Shown: one piece after another, positions 1-4,941 of the stretch | How positions within the stretch are numbered: position 1 is the first letter of the stretch | How the letters are laid out: the number at the start of each line of letters is the position of its first letter | Assembly: GCA_003488005.1 (NCBI GenBank) | Contig: DNND01000121.1 | Coordinates: 35,350 to 44,159 of the forward strand | Source: Blastocatellia bacterium | GTDB lineage: Bacteria; Acidobacteriota; Blastocatellia; Pyrinomonadales; Pyrinomonadaceae | Length of the DNA stretch: 8,810 nt | Reading direction: 5' to 3' | Notes under the pieces: model-generated | What the model was told of the DNA's origin: nothing | Seen by the model: the letters and a program-made list of their open reading frames with translations, nothing else | Databases searched by the model: none | Made by a program: the position numbers and the translations under genes

Positions 1-176
1 AGCGATCTCATTAGCACCGCGGCTTCAGCCCGGTGATAACAAACGGGATTTAATAAGGAACCGTTTCTAACGGTTTTGTTTGCGGGAGGATCAGAAAAAA
101 CCGTTGGAAACGGTTCAAGGAATTATTTGGTGGAACTTGAACACCGGGCTGAAGCCACGGTGCTAATGAGATCGCT
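1..176. repeat. Nested inverted-repeat element (REP pair or MITE-like)
   Basis: The outer arms at 1-35 and 142-176 are inverted copies matching at 34 of 35 positions. Each arm contains a bulged hairpin built on CACCG / CGGTG with an inner GGC / GCC stem. Inside lie inner arms 58-77 and 97-116, again inverted copies (19 of 20). Each inner arm is itself a perfect hairpin, AACCGTT-TCT-AACGGTT (59-75) and AACCGTT-GGA-AACGGTT (99-115). The centre (78-96) has no obvious structure and there is no reading frame of note. The left arm begins at the first base of the window, so the element may extend further and target-site duplications cannot be assessed. The bulged stem-loops resemble REP sequences mobilised by REP-associated tyrosine transposases; that origin is inference. 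Confidence 0.85.
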
Positions 177-279
177 TAGCGTTTCAAGCGCTGCAGTTCC
201 CAAAAGAAGTCGATATAGCAACCCAAACTGACTACTACCAACCGCCCCATCCTATTTCAAGAAACTATCGTCACGACGC

Positions 280-561
280 TTATTCAGCGGCCTGTGAGCG
301 AAAGCGTTCTGCCGTGCGGGCTCGAGCTTTTATTGCTTCAACTTCTCGATCCCGGGGAGGCGTGTTTGTAACCAGGGATTCGAGTAGCTGATGGGCGGCC
401 TGCGTCACCTGGTCCACGGCACGCGCAAAAGCAGCCTCGTTGGCTTTCGACGGTTTAGTAAAGCCACTCAGCTTGCGCACGAATTGCAGCGACGAGGCGC
501 GGATTTCTTCATCGGTGGCAGGCGGCGCGAAATTGTGCAGGGTCTTAATGTTTCGACACAT
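280..561 (-). CDS. DUF2277 family protein
   Basis: The product is a 93-residue soluble protein whose whole length reads as DUF2277. The conserved start MCRNIKTL (1-8), the block around PPATDEEIRAS (13-23), QFVRKLSGFTKPSKANEAAF (26-45), and the TPPRDREVEA segment (67-76) followed by an Arg/Ala-rich tail are all present. Members are found in many soil bacteria, actinobacteria and acidobacteria, and their biochemical role is unknown. No signal peptide, membrane segment or cofactor motif is visible. The single Cys at residue 2 belongs to the conserved family start. The ATG at 561 fits the family start and is preceded by GAGGAA (minus strand, 570-575) at a good distance; the stop is TAA. It stands alone, divergent from the secreted protein gene to its right. 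Family assignment is confident; function is not. Confidence 0.9.
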   Translation of the reverse strand: MCRNIKTLHNFAPPATDEEIRASSLQFVRKLSGFTKPSKANEAAFARAVDQVTQAAHQLLESLVTNTPPRDREVEAIKARARTAERFRSQAAE

Positions 562-802
562 ACGATTGGTTCCTCACTAATCAAGTCTTATTAACAAAAA
601 TACCTTGAAGGCGAAGAATTGAGAAGTGGAGGAACGTAGCCCCGCTCCGAAAAGCACTGGTTTGCGCTAACTCTGCACTTTATGAGTACGACGGACTGTT
701 GGTCTTCCTCCCTAACTCCATACCTGTCAACGTTGGGTGTCCAGACAATCGAACGGCCTCAACGTTGCTGAGTCCCTCTCCAGGAAAGGGAAGGGGAACA
801 AA

Positions 803-1402
803 ATGAAAACTAGTTTTAGAACAAATATCGGCGGGGCGCTTTTGACGCTCGCACTCATTCTCGGCATATCGGCCGCGTCCGGCACCACTGCGGAGGCACA
901 GTTTAGAAACGATCGAAACGATCAAAATGATCGGAATGCTCAAAACCAACGTCGGGATCGCGATCGTGCCGACAGTCATGATCAAAACCGCGATTGGAAC
1001 CGTGGCCGGCATCAGAACCGGAACCGCGATGACCGCTATGATCGTAATAACGATCGCAACAACGGCAACTACGGTCGCGGAGGCTATGGCAATAACGGCA
1101 ACTATGGCCGCGGAGGCTATGGCAATAACGGTGGTTATAACAACCAGAACCAGGTTGAATTGAACCAGGGTTTCCAGGCTGGTTTGAATACCGGCGCCAG
1201 CGATGCGCAACGCGGGCAGAACTTTAATCCACAACGTTCGCGCTATTACAGGAACGCTTCGTCACAGGCTTTTCGCCAGGGTTTCCTGCAGGGCTACAAC
1301 CAGGGCTATCAGCAGTATGGTGGCTACGGTAACGGCCGTAATGGCAATCGAAACGGCAACGGAGCCGGAAACATTCTTGGCAGTATCTTCGGCCGACCTT
1401 AA
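803..1402 (+). CDS. Secreted Asn/Gly/Arg-rich low-complexity protein
   Basis: A 199-residue protein with a clear Sec signal peptide: a basic start (MKTSFR), a hydrophobic core at about 10-24, and a probable signal-peptidase I site after AEA at residue 32. The mature protein opens with a charged Arg/Asn/Asp/Gln region (33-85) with no predicted fold. Next come two copies of an 11-residue unit, NGNYGRGGYGN (87-108). A more ordered segment (about 116-172) follows, with the motifs QGFQAGLNTGASDAQRG and AFRQGFLQGYNQGY, and the tail is Gly/Asn-rich. The C-terminal 'RxGFxxGYxxGY' pattern resembles hypothetical secreted proteins common in acidobacteria; no named domain is recognised. The ATG at 803 is chosen because AGGGGA lies just upstream and the signal peptide begins there; an in-frame ATG at 737 would add 22 unlikely residues. 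A strong terminator follows. A periplasmic or surface role is likely, otherwise unknown. Confidence 0.82.
   Translation: MKTSFRTNIGGALLTLALILGISAASGTTAEAQFRNDRNDQNDRNAQNQRRDRDRADSHDQNRDWNRGRHQNRNRDDRYDRNNDRNNGNYGRGGYGNNGNYGRGGYGNNGGYNNQNQVELNQGFQAGLNTGASDAQRGQNFNPQRSRYYRNASSQAFRQGFLQGYNQGYQQYGGYGNGRNGNRNGNGAGNILGSIFGRP
1061..1126 (+). repeat. Two tandem 33-bp units inside the secreted protein gene
   Basis: The units 1061-1093 and 1094-1126 differ at two of 33 bases. Both differences are synonymous third positions (TAC/TAT and GGT/GGC). They encode two copies of NGNYGRGGYGN, so copy number could vary between strains without breaking the frame. Confidence 0.9.
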
Positions 1403-1433
1403 GAGTTAGCCAAAAATCAGTAGCAGCTAAACT

Positions 1434-1464
1434 AAATGCCGCGACGGTAAGTCGCGGCATTTTT
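1434..1464 (+). terminator. Intrinsic terminator of the secreted protein gene
   Basis: A 12-bp perfect stem, AAATGCCGCGAC (1434-1445) and GTCGCGGCATTT (1451-1462), closes a GGTAA loop and runs into five T residues (1460-1464). It begins 31 bases after the stop codon of the upstream gene. On the minus strand the stem is followed by a short T-rich stretch, so it may also stop transcripts of the convergent response regulator gene, less efficiently. Confidence 0.9.
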
Positions 1465-1528
1465 GTGTGTTTGGCAGGTCAACTGCCGGTGAATTGAACT
1501 CTTAAACCAGACTCTACTCCGAATTGCC

Positions 1529-1999
1529 TCAGAGTTTCGCTGAGTAAGACGCAGCGGCGTAATGAACGGGTGGTGCAGTAGTTTCGCTAATGGTGGCTTG
1601 CGTAGTTTTCGTGGTCCGATTGACCTGCGATTCCGAGATTAAGCGGCGCACCTCAGCAACCAACTCGCCGTTGTCCACCGGCTTGACCAGGTAACCCTGC
1701 GCGCCGCTGGCGTAAGCTGCCGTCTTGTCTTTTTCGTATCCAGCGCCGGAGTAAAAAAGGATCGGTGTATCAGCATCAAAGGTGCGCAATTCCTTGCAAA
1801 GATCCGGGCCGGACATGCTGGGCATCCAGTTGTCAACAAGATACAAATCGAAGGAGAAATTCTTCGCTATCTCGATAGCCAAAGCGGGAGTTTCAGTGGT
1901 GATGACTTCAAAATTATTGCTCTTCAGCACAAAGGTAATGAGGTCGCGCGTGTCGACATCATCCTCAGTGCAGAGAATTCGAAAGGGGGGTGGCTGCAT
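1529..1999 (-). CDS. Single-domain response regulator (receiver only)
   Basis: A 156-residue CheY-like receiver domain with no output domain. The signature residues are present: acidic cluster E12-D13-D14, phosphoacceptor D56 in LVDNWMP at the end of beta-3, S84 in the Ser/Thr position (FYSGAG), and K106-P107 in YLVKPV. The domain ends near residue 124. A 32-residue Thr/Ala-rich tail (to 156) looks unstructured. Proteins like this act by phosphorylation-dependent contact with a partner rather than by binding DNA. No histidine kinase is in the window, so the phosphodonor is unknown. The start at 1999 is preferred over the ATG six bases upstream (2005) because GAAGGA ends one base before the latter but seven bases before the former. 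The frame is open further upstream to 2242 but looks non-coding. It is divergent from a Crp/Fnr regulator gene, an arrangement that suggests but does not prove a link. Confidence 0.88.
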   Translation of the reverse strand: MQPPPFRILCTEDDVDTRDLITFVLKSNNFEVITTETPALAIEIAKNFSFDLYLVDNWMPSMSGPDLCKELRTFDADTPILFYSGAGYEKDKTAAYASGAQGYLVKPVDNGELVAEVRRLISESQVNRTTKTTQATISETTAPPVHYAAASYSAKL

Positions 2000-2006
2000 T
2001 TTCATA

Positions 2007-2012
2007 TCCTTC
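2007..2012 (-). promoter_or_regulatory. Ribosome binding site deciding the receiver start
   Basis: GAAGGA on the minus strand sits seven bases before the ATG at 1999 and one base before the ATG at 2005. This spacing favours the shorter product. Confidence 0.65.
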
Positions 2013-2013
2013 A

Positions 2014-2029
2014 GAGTCTGCGGAGACTC
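2014..2029. promoter_or_regulatory. Hairpin/palindrome next to the receiver gene's ribosome binding site
   Basis: GAGTCT-GCGG-AGACTC is a perfect 6-bp inverted repeat with a 4-base loop, one base from the GAAGGA ribosome binding site. It could be an RNA hairpin affecting translation or a dimeric operator. Neither is demonstrated. Confidence 0.4.
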
Positions 2030-2159
2030 GATCACAACGTAGACCGCTTGAAGGCGAATAGACAACAGACTACTCCCTCCGGAATTTATCGTATGTGCGC
2101 TAACACACGGATAGAACACTTTTCCAGGCAACGAAAATGGCCCGGTATCTCTAAGTGCG

Positions 2160-2188
2160 TTGCCGTACATAGGTCTAGCCGCTATAAT
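2160..2188 (+). promoter_or_regulatory. Sigma70-type promoter for the Crp/Fnr gene
   Basis: TTGCCG (2160-2165) and a perfect TATAAT (2183-2188) are separated by 17 bases. Transcription would begin near 2195, giving a leader of about 100 bases before the ATG at 2295. It lies in the 295-bp divergent region (2000-2294), in which no convincing promoter could be fixed for the minus-strand receiver gene. Confidence 0.65.
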
Positions 2189-2294
2189 CCACCCACAAAG
2201 AATTTGCAGATGTCGGCCTGAAGACTCGCCCTCCTCGGCCAACTACGACATAGCTGGTGTCGTTAAGTCTCGCGGTTTCCAAAAGAGAGGATGC

Positions 2295-3026
2295 ATGGCG
2301 CAAAAGGGTAAAGGGAGTAATGCGGCTAACAAGGGTGAAGCGCGTGATAACCATCTACTTGCCGCTCTTCCGGCTGACGCATTCGAGCGATTGAAGGTTC
2401 ACCTCGAGCCGATCTCCTTTTCACTGGGCGAAGTGGTTTATGAGTCCGGCGGACACATGGAGTACGTTTACTTTCCCACCACGTCACACATCTCTTTGCT
2501 TTACACGATGATTGATGGTTCTACCGCCGAGATGGGATTGGTGGGCCAGGAGGGAGTGGTGGGCATCGCGCTGTTTATGGGCGGCGAAACCACGCCGAAC
2601 CGCGCCATGGTGCAAGGCGGGGGTCAAGCCTTTCGCATGAAGGCAAAGACGATGCTGGATGAGTTCAAACGAGGCGGCGAATTCCAACACTTGATGTTGC
2701 GTTACACGCAGGCACTGATAACTCAAATTTCGCAAACCGCAGTTTGCAATCGACTGCACTCGGTGGAACAGCGTCTCTGCCGCTGGCTGCTGATGACTCA
2801 CGACCTCACGCAATCGGACGAGTTACAAATGACCCACGAGTTCATCTCGCACATGTTGGGAGTACGACGCGAAGGCGTGACGATGGCTGCCCAGCGATTG
2901 CAAGAGATGGGAATGATCAGTTACGTGCGTGGGCACATAACGATTCTTGACCGGCAGCAACTATTGGCACACGTCTGCGAGTGTTACCAGGTCGTCAAGG
3001 ACGAACACCGTCGCTTGCTGGGCTGA
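2295..3026 (+). CDS. Crp/Fnr family transcriptional regulator
   Basis: A 243-residue cytoplasmic DNA-binding regulator. Residues about 20-125 form the cyclic-nucleotide-binding-like beta-roll (SFSLGEVVYESGG at 41-53, DGSTAEMGLVGQEGVVG at 74-90). A long dimerisation helix follows (about 130-168, including QTAVCNRLHSVEQRLCRWLL). The C-terminal winged helix (HTH_Crp_2 type) covers about 176-218, with the recognition helix near LGVRREGVTMAAQRLQ (188-203). The family normally acts as a dimer. The classical cAMP phosphate-binding cassette is not recognisable (GGETTPNRAMVQGG instead), and there is no FNR-type Cys cluster (Cys at 151, 162, 228, 230 only), so the ligand is probably neither cAMP nor an Fe-S cluster. 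The ATG at 2295 has AGAGG just upstream and matches the usual start. An in-frame extension to 2160 overlaps the promoter and is rejected. It is divergent from a receiver-only response regulator and convergent with the VTT gene, 25 bases away. Confidence 0.92.
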   Translation: MAQKGKGSNAANKGEARDNHLLAALPADAFERLKVHLEPISFSLGEVVYESGGHMEYVYFPTTSHISLLYTMIDGSTAEMGLVGQEGVVGIALFMGGETTPNRAMVQGGGQAFRMKAKTMLDEFKRGGEFQHLMLRYTQALITQISQTAVCNRLHSVEQRLCRWLLMTHDLTQSDELQMTHEFISHMLGVRREGVTMAAQRLQEMGMISYVRGHITILDRQQLLAHVCECYQVVKDEHRRLLG

Positions 3027-3051
3027 GATAATACGTTTGTCGGTTCCACCG

Positions 3052-3732
3052 TTACGCCCCGCCGGCTTTCTTCTTTCGTTTTCTTTCGTTTGCAGACTGC
3101 TCTTCCTTTTGTTTACTGCTGCGCAACCATTTCAAGAGTGACAGTATGCTTCCGACCAGCGCGATCCCGATCAGCGCGTAGACGACGTAATCAACTACTG
3201 GCGAGTTCAGAAACTTGAGAATGTGTTTGCCGAAGTAGATTGCCAGCACAGCCTCGATCGTAAATCGCACCAGCCGTCCGGCAAAAACACCACCGAAAAG
3301 TTTTGTTCGCGAGGTTTGCAGCGCGCTCGCGCTCATGATGACGGGCGTGAAAGGGAATGGTGGCGGCAGCAGCGTTGAGGTGAAGACGACCCAACCGACA
3401 CTCTTGTCCAATTTCTTTTTCAGTTGCTTAACGCGTGCGGGCTTAACAAATCTCTTCAAACCTTTCTCGCCCGCTTTGCGCATGATCAAATCAACAACGA
3501 AAACGCCGAGTAGCGACCCCAGTGCCGAAACCACTACATAAACGATCCAGATAGGGCCGTGACTTGAACTGACGAGCGCTATTAGCAGAAAGTCGTTGCC
3601 GAAAGGTAAAACCAAAAACGATGAATCCAGCGCGCCCAGAAAGAAAAGTCCGGGCGCGCCGAGCCGGCGAAAGAAATTTACGATTGTATAGGCCGAGGAC
3701 GAACCAAGAAAAACCAGTCCAACTGTTTGCAC
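3052..3732 (-). CDS. VTT/DedA-like inner-membrane protein
   Basis: A 226-residue multi-spanning membrane protein of the SNARE-associated (VTT, DedA-like) family. Hydrophobic segments lie at about 25-53, 60-84, 112-137, 146-168 and 178-202. A positively charged loop, MRKAGEKGLKRFVKPARVKQLKKK, separates the second and third. The proline-rich stretch LLPPPFPFTP (121-130) is typical of the re-entrant region. The family includes lipid scramblases and undecaprenyl-phosphate transporters in other bacteria; this protein's substrate cannot be read from sequence. By eye, the paired arginines of classical DedA proteins (F-x-R...R) are absent from that stretch. The C-terminus is a lysine-rich cytoplasmic-looking tail (204-226). 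The start is chosen at the GTG at 3732 because AGGGG lies six bases upstream; an in-frame TTG at 3780 would add 16 residues but has no ribosome binding site. It is transcribed divergently from the CatA-like gene. Confidence 0.82.
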   Translation of the reverse strand: MQTVGLVFLGSSSAYTIVNFFRRLGAPGLFFLGALDSSFLVLPFGNDFLLIALVSSSHGPIWIVYVVVSALGSLLGVFVVDLIMRKAGEKGLKRFVKPARVKQLKKKLDKSVGWVVFTSTLLPPPFPFTPVIMSASALQTSRTKLFGGVFAGRLVRFTIEAVLAIYFGKHILKFLNSPVVDYVVYALIGIALVGSILSLLKWLRSSKQKEEQSANERKRKKKAGGA

Positions 3733-3738
3733 AAGAAT

Positions 3739-3743
3739 CCCCT
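3739..3743 (-). promoter_or_regulatory. Ribosome binding site deciding the VTT start
   Basis: AGGGG on the minus strand, six bases before the GTG at 3732, supports that start over the upstream TTG at 3780. Confidence 0.55.
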
Positions 3744-3860
3744 TGATGAATTGCTCGATGGCAGAAGCATTCGAACACAATCGAGCCAGGTAGAAAAGAG
3801 AGCGTGGCGAGACGTGAGAAAAGCGTTACAAGTCTACTTCTCGACGCACTCTTGCCGCGC

Positions 3861-3897
3861 GCAATGAGGTCAGTACCGCCTGCGGTAGCGGGTGGGT
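3861..3897 (+). repeat. Dispersed 37-bp repeat, copy 1
   Basis: This matches the copy at 8774-8810 at 34 of 37 positions in the same orientation. The core contains TACCGC-CT-GCGGTA, a short hairpin (3874-3887), followed by a G-rich GCGGGTGGG end. It lies in a non-coding gap. Two copies in under 5 kb, both intergenic, point to a genome-wide repeat family. Confidence 0.8.
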
Positions 3898-3959
3898 TTT
3901 CCGTCGAAACTTTCATCCCGGGCCCGATTTCTTTGGGGCTACGACTTAAAAAAAAGACA

Positions 3960-4044
3960 GAGGCGCAGCCTCATCAGTAATAAACTCGATCGGAAAGGCA
4001 GAGCCTTTGCGCACGGAACGCGGCAAAGCCGCCAGGCAAAAGCC
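3960..4044. repeat. Cluster of four small GGC-loop-GCC hairpins
   Basis: Four hairpins share one plan: GAGGC-GCA-GCCTC (3960-3972), AAAGGC-AGA-GCCTTT (3994-4008), GCGGC-AAA-GCCGC (4020-4032) and GGC-AAAA-GCC (4035-4044). Stems run 3 to 6 bp and loops 3 to 4 bases, and the flanking stem bases differ in compensating fashion. There is no T-run after any of them, so they are not ordinary terminators. This is probably a repeat element; function unknown. Confidence 0.7.
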
Positions 4045-4079
4045 GATGATATGTTTATCGCGTTGGCCATTGAATCTCG

Positions 4080-4085
4080 TACAAT
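4080..4085 (+). promoter_or_regulatory. Candidate -10 box for a leaderless CatA-like transcript
   Basis: TACAAT ends six bases before the ATG at 4092, and no ribosome binding site is visible upstream of that ATG. A -10 of the TANNNT form at this distance is what leaderless genes show. No well-spaced -35 was found. Confidence 0.35.
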
Positions 4086-4091
4086 TCGCCC

Positions 4092-4751
4092 ATGACAACG
4101 TATCTTGACGTAACAACCTGGTCGCGTCGTGAGCTTTTCAAGTTCTTCCTTAGTTACGACAATCCCTATTTCAATGTTTGTCTGCGGCTCGATGTTACCG
4201 AGTTATTAAGTTGGCTGCCCGGCCGCGCCAAAGCCGGCGTGGCGCTGGCCAATCACTATTTTGCCTTGCGCGTGGCCAATGAAATCGAACCGTTTCATTA
4301 TCGTTTACAAGAAGACAAGGTGCTCGTTCATGATGTCATCAACGGCGGAACGACGGTGTTAATGCCGGACGAGACTTTCACCTTCGCGTATTTCGACTAC
4401 CACGAAAACTTTGATGATTTCATGAAGGGCGCGCAGGAGTCAGTCGCACAGACGATTGCAAAACCAACTTTTCAGCCAACGCCACGCGATAATTTGATCT
4501 ATTTCACGACCCTGCCGTGGTTGTCATTCACCAGTTTTGCTCATGCGCGCAAGCGCGGCCGTGGAGACTCCGTGCCGCGAATTGTCTTTGGCAAGTTTGT
4601 CAAAGAAAACGATCGCACCTGGATGCCTTTTTCAGTTGAGGTACATCACGCACTGATGGATGGTCTGCACGTAGGGCGCTTTGTAAACCGGCTGCAGGAA
4701 ATGCTCGACAGCCCGGAAGATTTTCTTGCCGCGCAGAAAAGCAGATCGTAA
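4092..4751 (+). CDS. CatA-like O-acetyltransferase (chloramphenicol acetyltransferase family)
   Basis: A 219-residue protein of the type A chloramphenicol acetyltransferase (CAT) family, the same length as the classical type I enzyme. Family members transfer acetyl from acetyl-CoA to the 3-hydroxyl of chloramphenicol and work as cytoplasmic trimers. The catalytic block VHHALMDGLHVGRF (184-197) is intact, with catalytic base H186 and structural D190. PWLSFTSF (142-149) matches the family's PWVSFTSF, and the N-terminal W-x-R-x-x-x-F pattern (10-16) is present. At the place of the oxyanion-stabilising serine (Ser148 of CAT III, in S-A-x-PW) this protein has T139 (T-T-L-PW). Many chromosomal CatA-like proteins have not been tested, so a different acceptor is possible. 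No transposon, integron or plasmid gene is nearby, so this is probably a resident gene rather than a recently acquired resistance cassette. It lacks a visible ribosome binding site and has its own transcription unit. Confidence 0.9.
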   Translation: MTTYLDVTTWSRRELFKFFLSYDNPYFNVCLRLDVTELLSWLPGRAKAGVALANHYFALRVANEIEPFHYRLQEDKVLVHDVINGGTTVLMPDETFTFAYFDYHENFDDFMKGAQESVAQTIAKPTFQPTPRDNLIYFTTLPWLSFTSFAHARKRGRGDSVPRIVFGKFVKENDRTWMPFSVEVHHALMDGLHVGRFVNRLQEMLDSPEDFLAAQKSRS

Positions 4752-4825
4752 TCCATTTCGTCGAAGAGCGTGCACAACGGCAACATTGATAAAGCGCGAT
4801 GTAAGCACAACGGTCACAAACTAAT

Positions 4826-4843
4826 CATTGACAGCGGTCAATG
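4826..4843. promoter_or_regulatory. Palindrome overlapping the receptor promoter -35 (candidate operator)
   Basis: CATTGAC-AGCG-GTCAATG is a perfect inverted repeat with 7-bp arms. It covers the whole -35 hexamer of the promoter before the TonB-dependent receptor. A dimeric repressor bound here would block RNA polymerase. The regulator is unknown. Confidence 0.5.
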
Positions 4844-4856
4844 CCGCCAATAAGAT
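4828..4856 (+). promoter_or_regulatory. Promoter of the TonB-dependent receptor gene
   Basis: A perfect TTGACA (4828-4833) and TAAGAT (4851-4856) are 17 bases apart. Transcription would start near 4863, giving a leader of about 80 bases before the ATG at 4942. This is the best promoter match in the window. Confidence 0.68.
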
Positions 4857-4900
4857 TACGCCCAACTCGCAGTGAACTAGCCTTGAAAGTTCTGAACACG

Positions 4901-4925
4901 ATCTGAATTGCCACTCAGATTTTTT
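4901..4925 (+). terminator. Possible attenuator hairpin in the receptor leader
   Basis: ATCTGA (4901-4906) pairs with TCAGAT (4915-4920) across an 8-base loop, followed by six T residues (4920-4925), five bases before the AGGAG ribosome binding site. A second TCTGA at 4891-4895 could pair with the same right arm, giving a competing structure. The stem is short and AT-rich, so termination would be weak; this is a candidate only. Confidence 0.35.
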
Positions 4926-4941
4926 GCTACAGGAGAAAAAC

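Larger units (their letters stand above)
3733..4091. other. 359-bp intergenic region between VTT and CatA-like genes
   Basis: No convincing gene is present; small frames here have no ribosome binding site or recognisable product. The left part (3733-3780) is an in-frame extension of the VTT gene and may be coding if the TTG start is used. The region also holds the 37-bp dispersed repeat (3861-3897), a short A-rich tract (3948-3955), the hairpin cluster (3960-4044) and a candidate -10 box just before the CatA-like start. Confidence 0.7.

Noticed and set aside
909..1065. Dense cluster of GATC tetramers, like a methylation-sensitive or origin region
   Set aside because: GATC arises from Asp-Arg and Asp-Gln codon pairs in the low-complexity coding sequence; there are no DnaA-box-like sites or origin genes nearby.
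680..1234. 184-residue minus-strand frame rich in Ile/Val/Ala, resembling a membrane protein
   Set aside because: It is the antisense of the Asn/Arg/Asp-rich region of the secreted protein. The GATCGN-type codons read backwards as Ile/Val/Ala codons. The plus-strand gene has a signal peptide, a ribosome binding site and a terminator.
1473..1487. GGCAG-GTCAA-CTGCC hairpin as a terminator for the receiver gene
   Set aside because: It has only a 5-bp stem and no T-run on the minus strand. The neighbouring 1434-1464 hairpin is the better candidate.
2006..2242. N-terminal extension of the response regulator
   Set aside because: It would precede the receiver fold with 79 residues of no recognisable domain and covers the promoter of the divergent gene. 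The ribosome binding site supports the start at 1999.
3892..4095. 67-residue plus-strand frame in the VTT/CatA-like gap
   Set aside because: It runs through the dispersed repeat edge and the hairpin cluster, has no ribosome binding site and no recognisable product.
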